A stretch of DNA of 64,000 bases from Caldilineaceae bacterium (GTDB lineage Bacteria > Chloroflexota > Anaerolineae > Caldilineales > Caldilineaceae), in the NCBI GenBank assembly GCA_019637645.1, contig JAHBVH010000016.1:1-64000 (forward strand), written 5' to 3'. Shown one piece after another: positions 24,603 through 33,531 of this stretch (within the stretch, counting starts at the first letter, position 1; each line of letters starts with the position of its first letter). The notes under the pieces are model-generated. The model saw nothing but the letters and a program-made list of their open reading frames with translations. It did no database searches and had not been told where the DNA came from. The translations under genes and the position numbers were made by a program.

Positions 24603-24720
24603 AGACGCAATATATTGCGTCTCTACGATTCCCGATGGGTCGTGGTTGATACGCAATATATTGCGTCTCTACGATTCCCGATGGGTCGTGGTGTAGAGAC
24701 GCAAAATATTGCGTATTTAC
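24599..24720. repeat. Three copies of a 28-bp palindrome
   Basis: The first copy, 24599-24626, is GTAGAGACGCAATA followed by its exact reverse complement. Copies near 24649-24674 and 24692-24720 are slightly degenerate. The palindromes are separated by CGATTCCCGATGGGTCGTGG, repeated twice. They lie between converging genes and could act as bidirectional terminators. Similar palindromes are common between genes of cyanobacteria and Chloroflexota (general knowledge). Confidence 0.85.
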
Positions 24721-24745
24721 AACCACTATCTACAAGCCCTATGGA

Positions 24746-27616
24746 TTATAGCGACTGACGGCGCCGGAGCCATTTTACCCCTTCCATTATGCCAAAGAGG
24801 ACAAAGCTCAAGAAGAAGCAGATGAAAAGTTCGCCGCCGGTGAGTGGGGCCACATTAAAGATCCGTTGGAAGAAGGGAATATAGAGCAGCATGAGTTGCA
24901 GAACCACCGTGAGGATCACCGCGCCGATCATGAGCCGATTGGAAAAGATGCCAATAGTCACCAGCAAGTCATCGCTAGAGCGGATCGAGAGGGCGTTGCC
25001 CATTTGGGTAAAGGTTAGCGTAGTAAAGACCATCGTACGCCAGTGCGTAATCGCAACGCCACTCACAAAGCCCCAATAGCCCACCGCCAAGGAAAGTATC
25101 CCCAGCAGACAACCCACCCACACAATATCGACGCCCAAGCCGCGGCTAAAGATGCTCTCGCGGGCGGGAATGGGCTTGCGCTGCATAATGCCCCGCTCGG
25201 GCTGTTCCAGGGAGAGCGCCAACCCAGGTAGGCCATCGGTGACAAGGTTGATCCACAAAATATGAATGGGCAGGAGCGGCAATGGCATCCCCAAGAAGGG
25301 AGCCACCAGCATCACAAAGATCTCGCCAATGTTGCTGGAAAGCAGATAGCGAATAAATTTGCGGATGTTATCATAGATCGTGCGCCCCTCTTCCGTCGCA
25401 GCGACGATGGTGGCAAAGTTGTCGTCGAGCAACACCATATCCGCCGCCTCTTTGGAAACATCGGTGCCGGTAATGCCCATGGCCACGCCAATGTCGGCCT
25501 GTTTGAGCGCTGGGGCGTCGTTCACCCCATCGCCTGTCATAGCGACCACATGGCCTTTTTGCTGGAGCGCGTTGACAATGTTGAGCTTATGCTCCGGTGC
25601 GACCCGCGCATAGACCGAAACCTGCTCGACCTGCGCTTGTAAGGCTTCCTCATCCATATCGGCCAGTTCGTAGCCCGTCAGACATTGATCGTTGTCAGTA
25701 ATGCCTAACTGGCGGGCAATAGCTAGGGCCGTCAGTGGATGATCACCGGTGATCATCACCGGGCGGATGCCCGCGCTGCGGCAAGTGGCCACTGCCATCT
25801 TGACTTCCTCGCGGGGCGGGTCGATCATGCCAATGAGGCCAACAAAGACCAGCGCTTCCTCGACTTGTTCGACCTTGCCCACGGTCGGTTGCTGGGCGAG
25901 GGGCCGAAAAGCGACGCCCAAGACCCGTTGCCCCGCCTGCGCTAGCTGCGCATTGGCTTGCTGGATGCGCCCGCGGAGCTCTACCGTCAGGGGGACGCTA
26001 TGGTCGCCAAGCCAGGCCAGGCTACTTTTGGCAAGCAGCACATCGACGCCACCTTTTACAAAAGCGACATAAGTCGCGTCGGCGCCAAAAGGGGACGACC
26101 CATTCCCATGGGTCGGCACTTGGTGGATCGTTGTCATGCACTTGCGCTCCGAAGTGAAGGGCGCTTCGGCCACCCGCGGCCACTTGGCCTCGAGCGCGGC
26201 TTTCTCCAACTGAAATTCAGCCGCCACCCGCACCAAGGCCGTCTCGGTTGGGTCACCGATCAGCTTGAAGGTGCCATCAGCTTCGTGTTCCAGGGCAGAA
26301 TCATTGCAAAGCGCCGCGGCCTGTAACAGAATGTGAAAGCTTTGCAATGTTGGGTTGAATGTGGGAGTAAACGTGGGGCTGGCGGTTGTGACACCATCTA
26401 GGTTGGCTGGATCAAACTCAGCGGCCACGAGCGTTTCAATGGCCCGCTGTTCGCCCGCCACATCCAAGATGGTCACAGTCATCTGGTTTTGGGTCAGCGT
26501 GCCGGTCTTATCGGAGCAGATGGTCGTGACCGAGCCCAGGGTTTCCACCGCGGGCAATTTGCGGATCAACGCCTTGCGGCGCAACATTCGTCGCGAGCCC
26601 AAGGCCAGGGCAATGGTCACCATGGCGGGCAAGCCTTCGGGTACCGCGGCTACGGCCAGGCTGATCGCGGTGAGGAAAAGTTCGCGTACACTTTCGCTGC
26701 GCAAGAGGCGGCCAAGTACATCTTGTTGCGAAGCCCAAATCTCCCGGACTTCGCTGCTGGTCAAGAGCCCCATGCCAAAGACCACCACAATAATAACGAC
26801 GGCTACCGCGGCCAGGGCTTGGCCTAATTTTTCGAGCCGCCGTTGGAGCGGTGTTGCTTCATCGCCAACATTCTGTAACATCCCGGCAATGTGCCCGAGT
26901 TCCGTTGCCATGCCCGTGGCCGTCACCACCATCACCCCACGGCCATAGGTGATGACAGTGCCCATAAAGACCATGTTGACTTGATCACCAATGGGGATGA
27001 TGCTCGTTTGCGCGCTTGGGAGCGCGACGCTCGTTTGCGCGCTTGGGAGCGCGACGCTCGTTTGCGCGCTTGGGAGCGCGACGCGCTGTTTTTCTACCGG
27101 TTCGGATTCGCCGGTCAAAGCAGCTTCTTCCACCCGCAGCCCCATGACCTCCACCAGCCGCCCATCGGCAGGCGCGACATTGCCCGCTTCGAGCAGGACA
27201 AGATCGCCTGGGACCAACGTGCGCGCCGAAATCTCGCTGACATGGCCGCCCCGGCGTACGCGCACATTGGGCACGGCCAACTTCTTCAATTCGGCAATGG
27301 CGCGTTCAGCCCGATATTCTTGGGTAAGGCCCAAGAGCGTGTTGAGCACGACAATCGCCAGAATGACAAAGGTATCTGAGATTTCGCCAATGAAAGCCGA
27401 AATGATCGCGGCCACAATCAGGAGCAAGACCATCACATCGGTTAGCTGCGCCCAGAGAATGACCCAGACACTTTTGACACCCCGATCGATGAGTTCATTG
27501 GGGCCATAGCGCGCCAAGCGCTGCTCAGCCACTTGCGGCGTCAGGCCAGTTGCGAGATCAGTCTGCAATTCGGCAGCGACGGTTTCCGGGTCCAAAAAGT
27601 GCCAAGCTTGTTGCAT
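24746..27616 (-). CDS. P2A-type (Ca2+-like) cation-transporting ATPase
   Basis: A 956-residue P-type ATPase. The N-terminal cation ATPase domain has [22 protein letters not shown]. The A domain has LTGESEPV. The PEGLP motif in [12 protein letters not shown], the DKTGTLT phosphorylation site, [34 protein letters not shown] and a large C-terminal helical bundle match Ca2+/Mn2+ pumps of the PMR1/SERCA-like type, which export calcium from the cytoplasm. Three VALPSAQTS repeats are inserted in the A domain (27-bp tandem repeat at 27002-27082). ATG 27616 is chosen because AGGGGGA lies just upstream. Confidence 0.93.
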   Translation of the reverse strand: MQQAWHFLDPETVAAELQTDLATGLTPQVAEQRLARYGPNELIDRGVKSVWVILWAQLTDVMVLLLIVAAIISAFIGEISDTFVILAIVVLNTLLGLTQEYRAERAIAELKKLAVPNVRVRRGGHVSEISARTLVPGDLVLLEAGNVAPADGRLVEVMGLRVEEAALTGESEPVEKQRVALPSAQTSVALPSAQTSVALPSAQTSIIPIGDQVNMVFMGTVITYGRGVMVVTATGMATELGHIAGMLQNVGDEATPLQRRLEKLGQALAAVAVVIIVVVFGMGLLTSSEVREIWASQQDVLGRLLRSESVRELFLTAISLAVAAVPEGLPAMVTIALALGSRRMLRRKALIRKLPAVETLGSVTTICSDKTGTLTQNQMTVTILDVAGEQRAIETLVAAEFDPANLDGVTTASPTFTPTFNPTLQSFHILLQAAALCNDSALEHEADGTFKLIGDPTETALVRVAAEFQLEKAALEAKWPRVAEAPFTSERKCMTTIHQVPTHGNGSSPFGADATYVAFVKGGVDVLLAKSSLAWLGDHSVPLTVELRGRIQQANAQLAQAGQRVLGVAFRPLAQQPTVGKVEQVEEALVFVGLIGMIDPPREEVKMAVATCRSAGIRPVMITGDHPLTALAIARQLGITDNDQCLTGYELADMDEEALQAQVEQVSVYARVAPEHKLNIVNALQQKGHVVAMTGDGVNDAPALKQADIGVAMGITGTDVSKEAADMVLLDDNFATIVAATEEGRTIYDNIRKFIRYLLSSNIGEIFVMLVAPFLGMPLPLLPIHILWINLVTDGLPGLALSLEQPERGIMQRKPIPARESIFSRGLGVDIVWVGCLLGILSLAVGYWGFVSGVAITHWRTMVFTTLTFTQMGNALSIRSSDDLLVTIGIFSNRLMIGAVILTVVLQLMLLYIPFFQRIFNVAPLTGGELFICFFLSFVLFGIMEGVKWLRRRQSL
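27002..27082. repeat. Three perfect 27-bp tandem repeats inside the P2A ATPase gene
   Basis: Units at 27002, 27029 and 27056 are identical (each starts GCTCGTTTGCGCGCTTGGGA). They encode three VALPSAQTS nonapeptides in frame, between the TGES motif and the next strand of the actuator domain. The reading frame is kept because 27 is divisible by three. Confidence 0.95.
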
Positions 27617-27872
27617 GAAGTCCCCCTTTGTAAAATTACAGCGACAGCAGAGGAACACCACACAGGGTTTAACGCAACACGTGGTGCAGTGTGGTCGCGG
27701 TAATGCGCGGGTAGCATGATCGTGAGTGGCTCACGCTTCTTATTATCCTGCTTCAGGGAGCGGAGTGCAAATGGTCGATTGCCTGAGTATTCTGCCTATG
27801 ATAAGATAGCGTATCGATCCAGTAACCCATTCAGCCCCGATCAATCACCCCACAACCAAGGAGCGAACCTTT

Positions 27873-28829
27873 ATGATGCGAGTTTCTGTCTTTACCCACA
27901 ACGCCGAATTGAGCGACACCTATCTCCGGCGGCTCGTGGCACTCGGTGCGGATGCACTAGACTTCGGTGGCGACGAAGAGATGCCCGGCGTGCGCGAACA
28001 GGGGTATCCTGATTTGGATGGCACCAAAGCCCTTCGGCGGCGCTTGCGTGGCTTTGGCATTGATATCAACCGGGTAACCTTGCCCAATTTGAGCCAGCGC
28101 TTTATGCAAAATCAACCCGGCAGCGCAGCCGAATTAGAGAATGTTGTGCGCGCCTTGCGCGTCTATGGGGAGTTAGGCATTCCCCTCGCGCGCCAGCGCT
28201 TTGAAGGCGATGTCTTTCCCCAACGCATGATCCGCTATCGCTCTACTCACCGCGGGGGGTATCAATCGCGCGGAGAGACGTTGGCCCCAGAAGCGGTACA
28301 GACCCCCACGCGTGAAGAACTCGGCCAATGGTGGGGTCAATTTGAACGGGCCTTTGCCACCTTGGTGCCGGTTGCCGAAGAGTACGCCATCAAGCTGGCT
28401 GTCCATCCGTCGGACACCCCCAATGTCGATACGCCCTTTGGCGGGTTGGGCTTTCATCGCGTGATCGATGCCTTTCCCAGCGCTCAAGTCGGCTATATCT
28501 ACTGTATCGGCACGCGCGCCGAGGCGGGCGGCAGCGCCCTTGTCATCGACGAGATCAACAACTATGGGCGTAAGGGCAAGATCTTGATGGTCCACATGCG
28601 CAATGTTCGTGGCAGCTTGGCAACGGCTGGGGCCTATGAAGAGACGCTCCTTGACGACGGCGATCTGAATATGTTCAAAGTACTCTTAGAACTCCAGAAA
28701 GTCGGCTTTCGTGGCTACATCAACCCCGATCATATCCCCGCGCTGCCCGGCGACACCGCCGATCAGGCCATTGGCTGGGGTTATTCGATTGGCTATGTCA
28801 AGGCGCTGCTGACGGCCTTGGTAGCGTGA
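27873..28829 (+). CDS. UxuA-like mannonate dehydratase family protein
   Basis: A 318-residue TIM-barrel protein similar to mannonate dehydratase. Metal-binding and active-site motifs are visible: KLAVHPSDTPNVDTPFGGLGFHRVIDAF, YIYCIGT, MVHMRNVRGSLATAGAYEETLLDDGDLNM and INPDHIPALPGD. UxuA dehydrates D-mannonate in uronate breakdown. The neighbouring D-threonine-aldolase-like gene, not uronate genes, makes another related sugar-acid substrate possible. AAGGAGCG precedes the double ATG; the second ATG (27876) could be the start. Confidence 0.85.
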   Translation: MMRVSVFTHNAELSDTYLRRLVALGADALDFGGDEEMPGVREQGYPDLDGTKALRRRLRGFGIDINRVTLPNLSQRFMQNQPGSAAELENVVRALRVYGELGIPLARQRFEGDVFPQRMIRYRSTHRGGYQSRGETLAPEAVQTPTREELGQWWGQFERAFATLVPVAEEYAIKLAVHPSDTPNVDTPFGGLGFHRVIDAFPSAQVGYIYCIGTRAEAGGSALVIDEINNYGRKGKILMVHMRNVRGSLATAGAYEETLLDDGDLNMFKVLLELQKVGFRGYINPDHIPALPGDTADQAIGWGYSIGYVKALLTALVA

Positions 28830-28868
28830 TTACCGGCAACACTCTTTCACCTTAACCAGGAGACAACA

Positions 28869-29912
28869 ATGCTGATTCATGATCTGGACACGCCCGCGGT
28901 GGTGTGTGACCTGGACACGCTGGAACGCAATATACAGGAGACGGCCGCCAGTTGCCGTGCGGTGGGCATTCCGTTACGCAGCCATACCAAGTCGCATAAA
29001 ATTCCTGAAATCGCGCACATGCAAGTCGCCAGTGGTGCGGTAGGGATCTGCTGCCAGAAGGTGGGTGAGGCCGAAGTGATGGTGGCAGGTGGCGTGACCG
29101 ATATTCTGTTGCCCTATAATATTGTGGGCGCGGCCAAGGTCGATCGGCTCTTGCGCTTGGCGCGGCGGGCGACGATCACGGTGGCGGTCGATTCAGTGGC
29201 AACCGCCCAAGGCATTGCCGATGGCGCCCACCGCATGGGGGGCAGCGTCCGGGTGTTGATCGAAATGGACACCGGTTCGCGGCGGTGCGGCGTGCAGTCG
29301 CCAGCCGCCGCCGTGGCCCTAGGACAGGCCATTGTTGATCTACCAGGTATTGATCTGCAAGGGGTAATGACCTACCCTAGCCGACCGGAAATTCAAGGTT
29401 TCCTTGAGGAGACCGTAGCTGGTTTTCAAGAGGCTGGGCTCCCCATCAACATGGTCAGTGGTGGTGGCACGGGCGCGGAAGCGGTCAGCAAAGCGCTGGG
29501 CCTTACCGAACATCGGGCCGGTTCTTATGTTTGGGAAGGGCTAACCCGCATCCGCACCAGTGACGACCTCCATGAAGAACGCTGCCCACTCCACATCATC
29601 TGCACGGTGGTCAGTGTGCCAGCCCCTGGGCGTATTATTATTGACGGCGGCATGAAGACCTTCTGTAGCTATCCACCGATTCCCTATGGCTATTGTGTGG
29701 AGCACCCCACGATCAAAATCCAGGGCATGTCCATCGAGCATGGGAATGTCGATGTCAGCCAATCGGATCACACCTTCCAAGTCGGCGAACGCCTAACCTG
29801 GATCCCCCTCCACCAAGAGATGGCCCTCAACCTCCACGACGAACTCATCGGCTATCGCGGCGAACAGATCGAAGTCGTCTGGCCGGTTTGGGGCAGAGGG
29901 AAGGTGCGGTAG
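28869..29912 (+). CDS. D-threonine aldolase / D-serine dehydratase-like PLP enzyme
   Basis: A 347-residue fold-type III PLP enzyme. The N-terminal alanine-racemase-like barrel begins LDTPAVVCDLDTLERNI and carries the PLP lysine region LRSHTKSHKIPEIAHMQ. VLIEMDTGSRRCGVQ, MVSGGGTG and HRAGSYVWEGL follow. The C-terminal D-serine-dehydratase-like domain has IIDGGMKTFCSYP, EHGNVDVSQSDHTFQVGERLTWIPLH, the metal-site region of this group. It lies 39 bases after the UxuA-like gene with AGGAG before the ATG, so the two probably work on related hydroxy acids. Confidence 0.88.
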   Translation: MLIHDLDTPAVVCDLDTLERNIQETAASCRAVGIPLRSHTKSHKIPEIAHMQVASGAVGICCQKVGEAEVMVAGGVTDILLPYNIVGAAKVDRLLRLARRATITVAVDSVATAQGIADGAHRMGGSVRVLIEMDTGSRRCGVQSPAAAVALGQAIVDLPGIDLQGVMTYPSRPEIQGFLEETVAGFQEAGLPINMVSGGGTGAEAVSKALGLTEHRAGSYVWEGLTRIRTSDDLHEERCPLHIICTVVSVPAPGRIIIDGGMKTFCSYPPIPYGYCVEHPTIKIQGMSIEHGNVDVSQSDHTFQVGERLTWIPLHQEMALNLHDELIGYRGEQIEVVWPVWGRGKVR

Positions 29913-29998
29913 AGAGGCCAGAGGTCAGAAGACAGAAGGCAGATTCTGACCTCTGACCTCTGGCCTCTGTCCTCTGGCCTCTGTCCTCTCTTCTCTCT
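29913..29998. repeat. Purine/pyrimidine hairpin between converging genes
   Basis: AGAGGCCAGAGGTCAGA (29913-29929) and TCTGACCTCTGGCCTCT (29952-29968) are perfect complements, followed by further CCTCTGGCCTCTGT heptamer-like repeats. It starts immediately after the stop codon of the PLP enzyme gene and closely resembles the 6949-7023 hairpin. Confidence 0.85.
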
Positions 29999-30005
29999 CC
30001 TCCCA

Positions 30006-30389
30006 CTACGCCACCCCAACCTGGGCGGCGCACTTCACTAATTCCTGGGCGGCTTGGAGGTATTGCATGAGCTTCATCAGGTTGCCCTCAAAGCGTAGTT
30101 GGCGGGTCATCATTCCTTGCATGGGATCGAGCTGGCCAGCCAGTACCTGAAGCCAATTTTCCCGGCTCGCGGTGATGGTATAGGCGGCCGGTTTGGTTTG
30201 GCCGGCGGCGAGGTAGGTCGCTTGGCGACAGGTACCATGCCAGAGATCAAGATAGAGGCCACCATCGCCCTCGATTAGCAACGAGACATCGCCCTCCCAA
30301 CGCTGGGCAGCCTGTTGATAGGCCTCATGCTGATTTAACAGCTGGCAAAATTGATCAGCCCAAGCTTGGCTTGGAAAGGGTGCCGCCAC
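30006..30389 (-). CDS. SCP2 sterol-binding domain protein
   Basis: A 127-residue single-domain protein with the SCP2 pattern: RWEGDVSLLIEGDGGLYLDLWHG, TKPAAYTITASRENWLQVLAGQLDPMQGMMTRQLRFEGNLMKLMQYLQAAQEL. These proteins form a hydrophobic pocket for lipids or act as accessory domains; the ligand here is unknown. The likely start is GTG 30389, because AGGAG lies exactly six bases upstream. The ATG at 30407 would place that ribosome binding site inside the gene. Confidence 0.87.
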   Translation of the reverse strand: MAAPFPSQAWADQFCQLLNQHEAYQQAAQRWEGDVSLLIEGDGGLYLDLWHGTCRQATYLAAGQTKPAAYTITASRENWLQVLAGQLDPMQGMMTRQLRFEGNLMKLMQYLQAAQELVKCAAQVGVA

Positions 30390-30534
30390 GGGATTCTCCT
30401 TTTGCATACACGTTTGCCCTGCCTAGGATGGCAAAACAGTTTCACCCTGTCGTCATTCTGTGCTATGATAAGCGCCTTCCATTGTTCACACAACCGCAGC
30501 TTAGTCCCGTCCCCCGCGCCAAAGGAGACCTGGT

Positions 30535-30732
30535 ATGGCGTCTATCCTAGAAACACGCGACTTTGATAGTTGGCTACAAGCCTTACACGCAGAACAATTG
30601 ACCACCGAGCAGCTTGCCGTTTTGCAACAGATGGTCGAACAAGGCCAAGCCGAAACGTTGGAACGGGCTGCCCAGTTACTCGATTGGCAAGAAAGTGTGA
30701 TCGACCCAATCGAGCATCTCTATGGGCTATGA
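30535..30732 (+). CDS. Small hypothetical protein
   Basis: A 65-residue acidic, helical protein (SILETRDFDSWLQALHAEQLTTEQLAVLQQMVEQ...AAQLLDWQ). AAAGGAGACC lies before the ATG, which supports translation. It is not a family I recognise. It ends 7 bases before the converging PRPP synthetase stop codon. Confidence 0.7.
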   Translation: MASILETRDFDSWLQALHAEQLTTEQLAVLQQMVEQGQAETLERAAQLLDWQESVIDPIEHLYGL

Positions 30733-30739
30733 GTAGGGA

Positions 30740-31681
30740 TTATGAGAAAAGCGCGCCCACACTTTCGCCGGTATGGATACGCTCAATCGCCGCGGCCAAT
30801 AAGGGCGCGACCGAGAGCACGGTGAGCTTGTCCAACTGTTTGGCGGGCGGCACATCGACGGTGTTGGTGACAAAGATCGCTTCAATCGGCGCGTCCGCAA
30901 AATTTTGAATCGCTTGGCCGCAAAAAACCGGATGAGTTGCGCTGACAAAGATCTTGCGCACACCGGCTTCTAGGAGCGTCTGTACTGTCGCGATCAAAGT
31001 GGAGCCGGTGGCAATTTCGTCCTCAAAGACAAAGGCATCGCAACCGCGTACTTCCCCCACCACAGAGCCCTGTACCACATTGGTATCGCTAATCCGCCGT
31101 TTATCAATAATCGCCATGGGTAGATCCAGCCGCCGCGCAAAGGTACCGGCACGTTTCACACTGCCCACATCCGCCGCGACAACAACAGCATTGGTCAGAT
31201 CATAGTTCTGTTTCACATGGTCGGCAATCGTCGGAATGGCGGTCATGTGATCGACAGGGATGCTGAAAAAGCCTTGAACTTGGGGCGCATGGAGATCCAT
31301 GGTCAGGACACGATCCGCACCGGCGGTGACGATCAGATCGGCCATCAGCCGCCCAGTAATCGAAATCCGAGGAGCGTCTTTCTTATCCGAACGGGCATAC
31401 GAATAATAGGGGACAACCGCCGTGATCCGGCGCGCCGAAGCGCTGCGGAGGGCATCCAAAATAATAAATAGTTCGACGATATGATCATTGACCGGCGGGG
31501 TGAAGGATTGGACAACAAAGACATCGCGTTCGCGCACATTATCGAGAATCTGCACATGCATGTTGTCATTCGAAAAACGGGAGACCTTCAGGGGGCTAAG
31601 TGGCATATCAAGGTGGCGACAGATTTCAGCGGCAAGTTTGGGGTTAGAACTACCGGCAAAAATTCTTAATTCGTCTTTCAT
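30740..31681 (-). CDS. Ribose-phosphate pyrophosphokinase-like protein (copy B)
   Basis: A 313-residue PRPP synthetase homologue. The N-terminus DELRIFAGSSNPKLAAEI is normal, VVPYYSYARSDKKDAPRISI and TMDLHAPQVQGFF keep the DLHA ATP/metal motif that copy A lacks. Departures: RFSNDNMHVQ replaces the usual F-x-D-G-E block, and the PRPP loop reads FEDEIATGSTL instead of DDxxDTAGT. It may be a functional but divergent enzyme making PRPP for nucleotide synthesis, or a paralogue with changed regulation. ATG 31681 gives the standard N-terminus; the frame extends upstream to 31831 without homology. Confidence 0.88.
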   Translation of the reverse strand: MKDELRIFAGSSNPKLAAEICRHLDMPLSPLKVSRFSNDNMHVQILDNVRERDVFVVQSFTPPVNDHIVELFIILDALRSASARRITAVVPYYSYARSDKKDAPRISITGRLMADLIVTAGADRVLTMDLHAPQVQGFFSIPVDHMTAIPTIADHVKQNYDLTNAVVVAADVGSVKRAGTFARRLDLPMAIIDKRRISDTNVVQGSVVGEVRGCDAFVFEDEIATGSTLIATVQTLLEAGVRKIFVSATHPVFCGQAIQNFADAPIEAIFVTNTVDVPPAKQLDKLTVLSVAPLLAAAIERIHTGESVGALFS

Positions 31682-32009
31682 GAGGCTCTTCCTGGCTTTT
31701 TGCTGCTTGATGACGCCCATCAGCCACCAGTGTGAGCAACGGGGTATTGCATGGGCACAGCGCAAAACCCACACTTTCCACCGATGAGCCTTTTTCCGAT
31801 TCAATCGACAGATCAGCTTGATCCGGTGCATTGCACCTTCTCATTCTAACCCTTCCGCCACCGATTGTTCAAACAGCAAGTCGATCAAACAACATGGGGG
31901 TTCGCGATCTACACAGCGACTAGGACAAAACTTAGCACGCGGATAAACGCAGCGGGACGCGGATTCAAAGAAATCCGCGTCCCGCATCGCTTCTTGTCAT
32001 CCCGCCGCG
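31682..32009. other. Gene-free stretch upstream of PRPP synthetase copy B
   Basis: This 328-base gap holds the promoter side of the PRPP synthetase gene and, near its far end, the 31952-31985 hairpin. No coding sequence with a ribosome binding site and family similarity is seen. Confidence 0.6.
31952..31985 (-). terminator. Strong hairpin after M20 peptidase gene
   Basis: GCGGGACGCGGATT (31952-31965) and AATCCGCGTCCCGC (31972-31985) are perfect complements with a six-base loop. It lies 24 bases beyond the M20 peptidase stop (minus strand). A related GGACGCGGA / TCCGCGTCC pair occurs at 43491-43560, so it is also a dispersed repeat. Confidence 0.65.
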
Positions 32010-33152
32010 TCAGGCACAAAATTCTTGAATGGTCGCGGTCAAGACATCCGTACACTGCGCTACACTGTCCAGATCGACCCATTCTTCAACAGCGTGGGCA
32101 CCCGCGCCGGTCGGCCCAAAGATCACCGCGGGGATGCCCGCCGTTGCCAGAATCGCCGTATCCATCCACGGCTGATCGCCATAGATCGTGGGGACACGGC
32201 CCAACTGCTGCTCGATCTGGCGCTGCAAGAGCTGCACCAAAGGCGCGTCTTGGGCAATCTCAAAGGGATCGCGCACGAGCGTCGTGCGCACCGTGGCTTT
32301 GAACTGACTGTCGGCAGCCGCCAACCGATCAACAATGGCCTGAATCTGCCCCACCACCAATGCGGGCGTCTCGCCAGGGACGGTGCGCCGTTCCACCGCT
32401 AGCAAACAGTGGGCCGGATAGCTCGAAAGCTCTTGCCCACCGCTAATCAGCGAGGCGTGGAGTGATCCACTACCCAACAAACCGTGGGTTGGTGCGGCGC
32501 GCAGCGCTTGGTCGAGCGCTTCCAACGCCACCAACACGTGGCCCATTTTGGCAATAGCATCCACCCCCAGGCTGGGTCGCGAGCCATGGGCGGCAATGCC
32601 CGCCGTCTCGACTTCTAGCCAGACAAACCCGCGATGGGCCACACAGAGATTCAGATGGCTGGGCTCCGTCACAATCGCCGCATCAGCGTGCCACCGCTGG
32701 ACAATCGCCGCGGTGCCGATGCTGGCATATTCTTCATCTGCCACCGCGGTGACTATCACATCGCCGCGCAAGCGCATGGCTTTGGCACGGGCGGCGGCCA
32801 ACAGACAAGCGGCCAAGCTGCCTTTCATGTCGTACGCGCCCCGCCCATAGAGGCGGTTGCCCTCCAGGCGCGGGATAAAGGGGGCGGTCATCCCTGCCAC
32901 GCCAACAGTATCCATGTGAGCATTGAGCATCAGGGAACGGCCACCCCCCGTGCCACGGACCACCCCAATCACATTGGGACGACCTGGCGCGGCTTCTTCT
33001 AGGGTCACTTCGAGCCCCGCCGCCGTGAGCCACTCCGCCACATAGTGGGCCAGTTGGGCTTCCCCAGGGGCCTCCGGCACAAGATCCGGGTTGACCGAAT
33101 CAATGGCTACCAAAGCCGCTAACAGTTGGGGTAATTCCGTTGGTTGGGCCAT
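32010..33152 (-). CDS. M20 family metallopeptidase / ArgE-DapE-type deacylase
   Basis: A 380-residue di-zinc hydrolase. Ligand motifs are in order: LMLNAHMDTVG (His and flanking Asp), YGRGAYDMKGSLAA (bridging Asp), AVADEEYASIG (catalytic Glu and ligand Glu), IVTEPSHL and a C-terminal GAGAHAVEEWV His. The dimerisation domain insert contains AAHGSRPSLGVDAI. The family includes acetylornithine deacetylase, succinyl-diaminopimelate desuccinylase and carboxypeptidases, and sequence does not choose among them. It follows the small gene upstream with 3 intervening bases, so the two are co-transcribed. Confidence 0.92.
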   Translation of the reverse strand: MAQPTELPQLLAALVAIDSVNPDLVPEAPGEAQLAHYVAEWLTAAGLEVTLEEAAPGRPNVIGVVRGTGGGRSLMLNAHMDTVGVAGMTAPFIPRLEGNRLYGRGAYDMKGSLAACLLAAARAKAMRLRGDVIVTAVADEEYASIGTAAIVQRWHADAAIVTEPSHLNLCVAHRGFVWLEVETAGIAAHGSRPSLGVDAIAKMGHVLVALEALDQALRAAPTHGLLGSGSLHASLISGGQELSSYPAHCLLAVERRTVPGETPALVVGQIQAIVDRLAAADSQFKATVRTTLVRDPFEIAQDAPLVQLLQRQIEQQLGRVPTIYGDQPWMDTAILATAGIPAVIFGPTGAGAHAVEEWVDLDSVAQCTDVLTATIQEFCA

Positions 33153-33155
33153 CGG

Positions 33156-33482
33156 TCATTGGCGGGCGCTGGTGAGCGCTTCAATTTCCTGGAGCTTGGC
33201 TTGCAGGTGCGTGATCGCGCTCACGGCCTTTTCCCATTCAGCGGCATCGGTTTCCAACTCCCAGTTATTGCCGTGCTGCACCGAGGTGCGCCGTTCCATA
33301 AAGTCGGCAAAGGGCATGGCATACTTTTGGCTCAGGGCTTGATCAAGCGTTTGATCGTGGGTCAGTTGCCGACGAAATTCACCCTCTAGCAGTTGGAGAA
33401 TTTTGGTCTCGATGTTGCCATCCCCCAGCAAGGGATCCTGTAAGAGTGCATAGGTCTGTTTGCTCAAGTTGATCTCAGCCAT
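33156..33482 (-). CDS. Small hypothetical helical protein, antitoxin-like
   Basis: A 108-residue protein, helical and charged, with KYAMPFADFMERRTSV and WELETDAAEWEKAVSAITHLQAKLQ. This spacing (F-x-x-F/R ... W-E-x-x-x-D-x-x-E-W-E) recalls small proteins often found alone or with PIN toxins, but I cannot assign a family. No toxin gene is adjacent. Co-transcription with the M20 gene is likely from the 3-base gap. Confidence 0.7.
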   Translation of the reverse strand: MAEINLSKQTYALLQDPLLGDGNIETKILQLLEGEFRRQLTHDQTLDQALSQKYAMPFADFMERRTSVQHGNNWELETDAAEWEKAVSAITHLQAKLQEIEALTSARQ

Positions 33483-33531
33483 GAAAGCCCGCTCCTTGGG
33501 TAGAAAATCGGATGGTTATCGGATAGAAACG

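Noticed and set aside
26355..27509. Several plus-strand frames opposite the P2A ATPase
   Set aside because: They are shadows of the ATPase gene, including repeats of [13 protein letters not shown] that are just the antisense of the 27-bp units.
30389..30407. ATG 30407 as start of the SCP2 protein
   Set aside because: The strong AGGAG site lies downstream of this ATG and is correctly spaced for GTG 30389.
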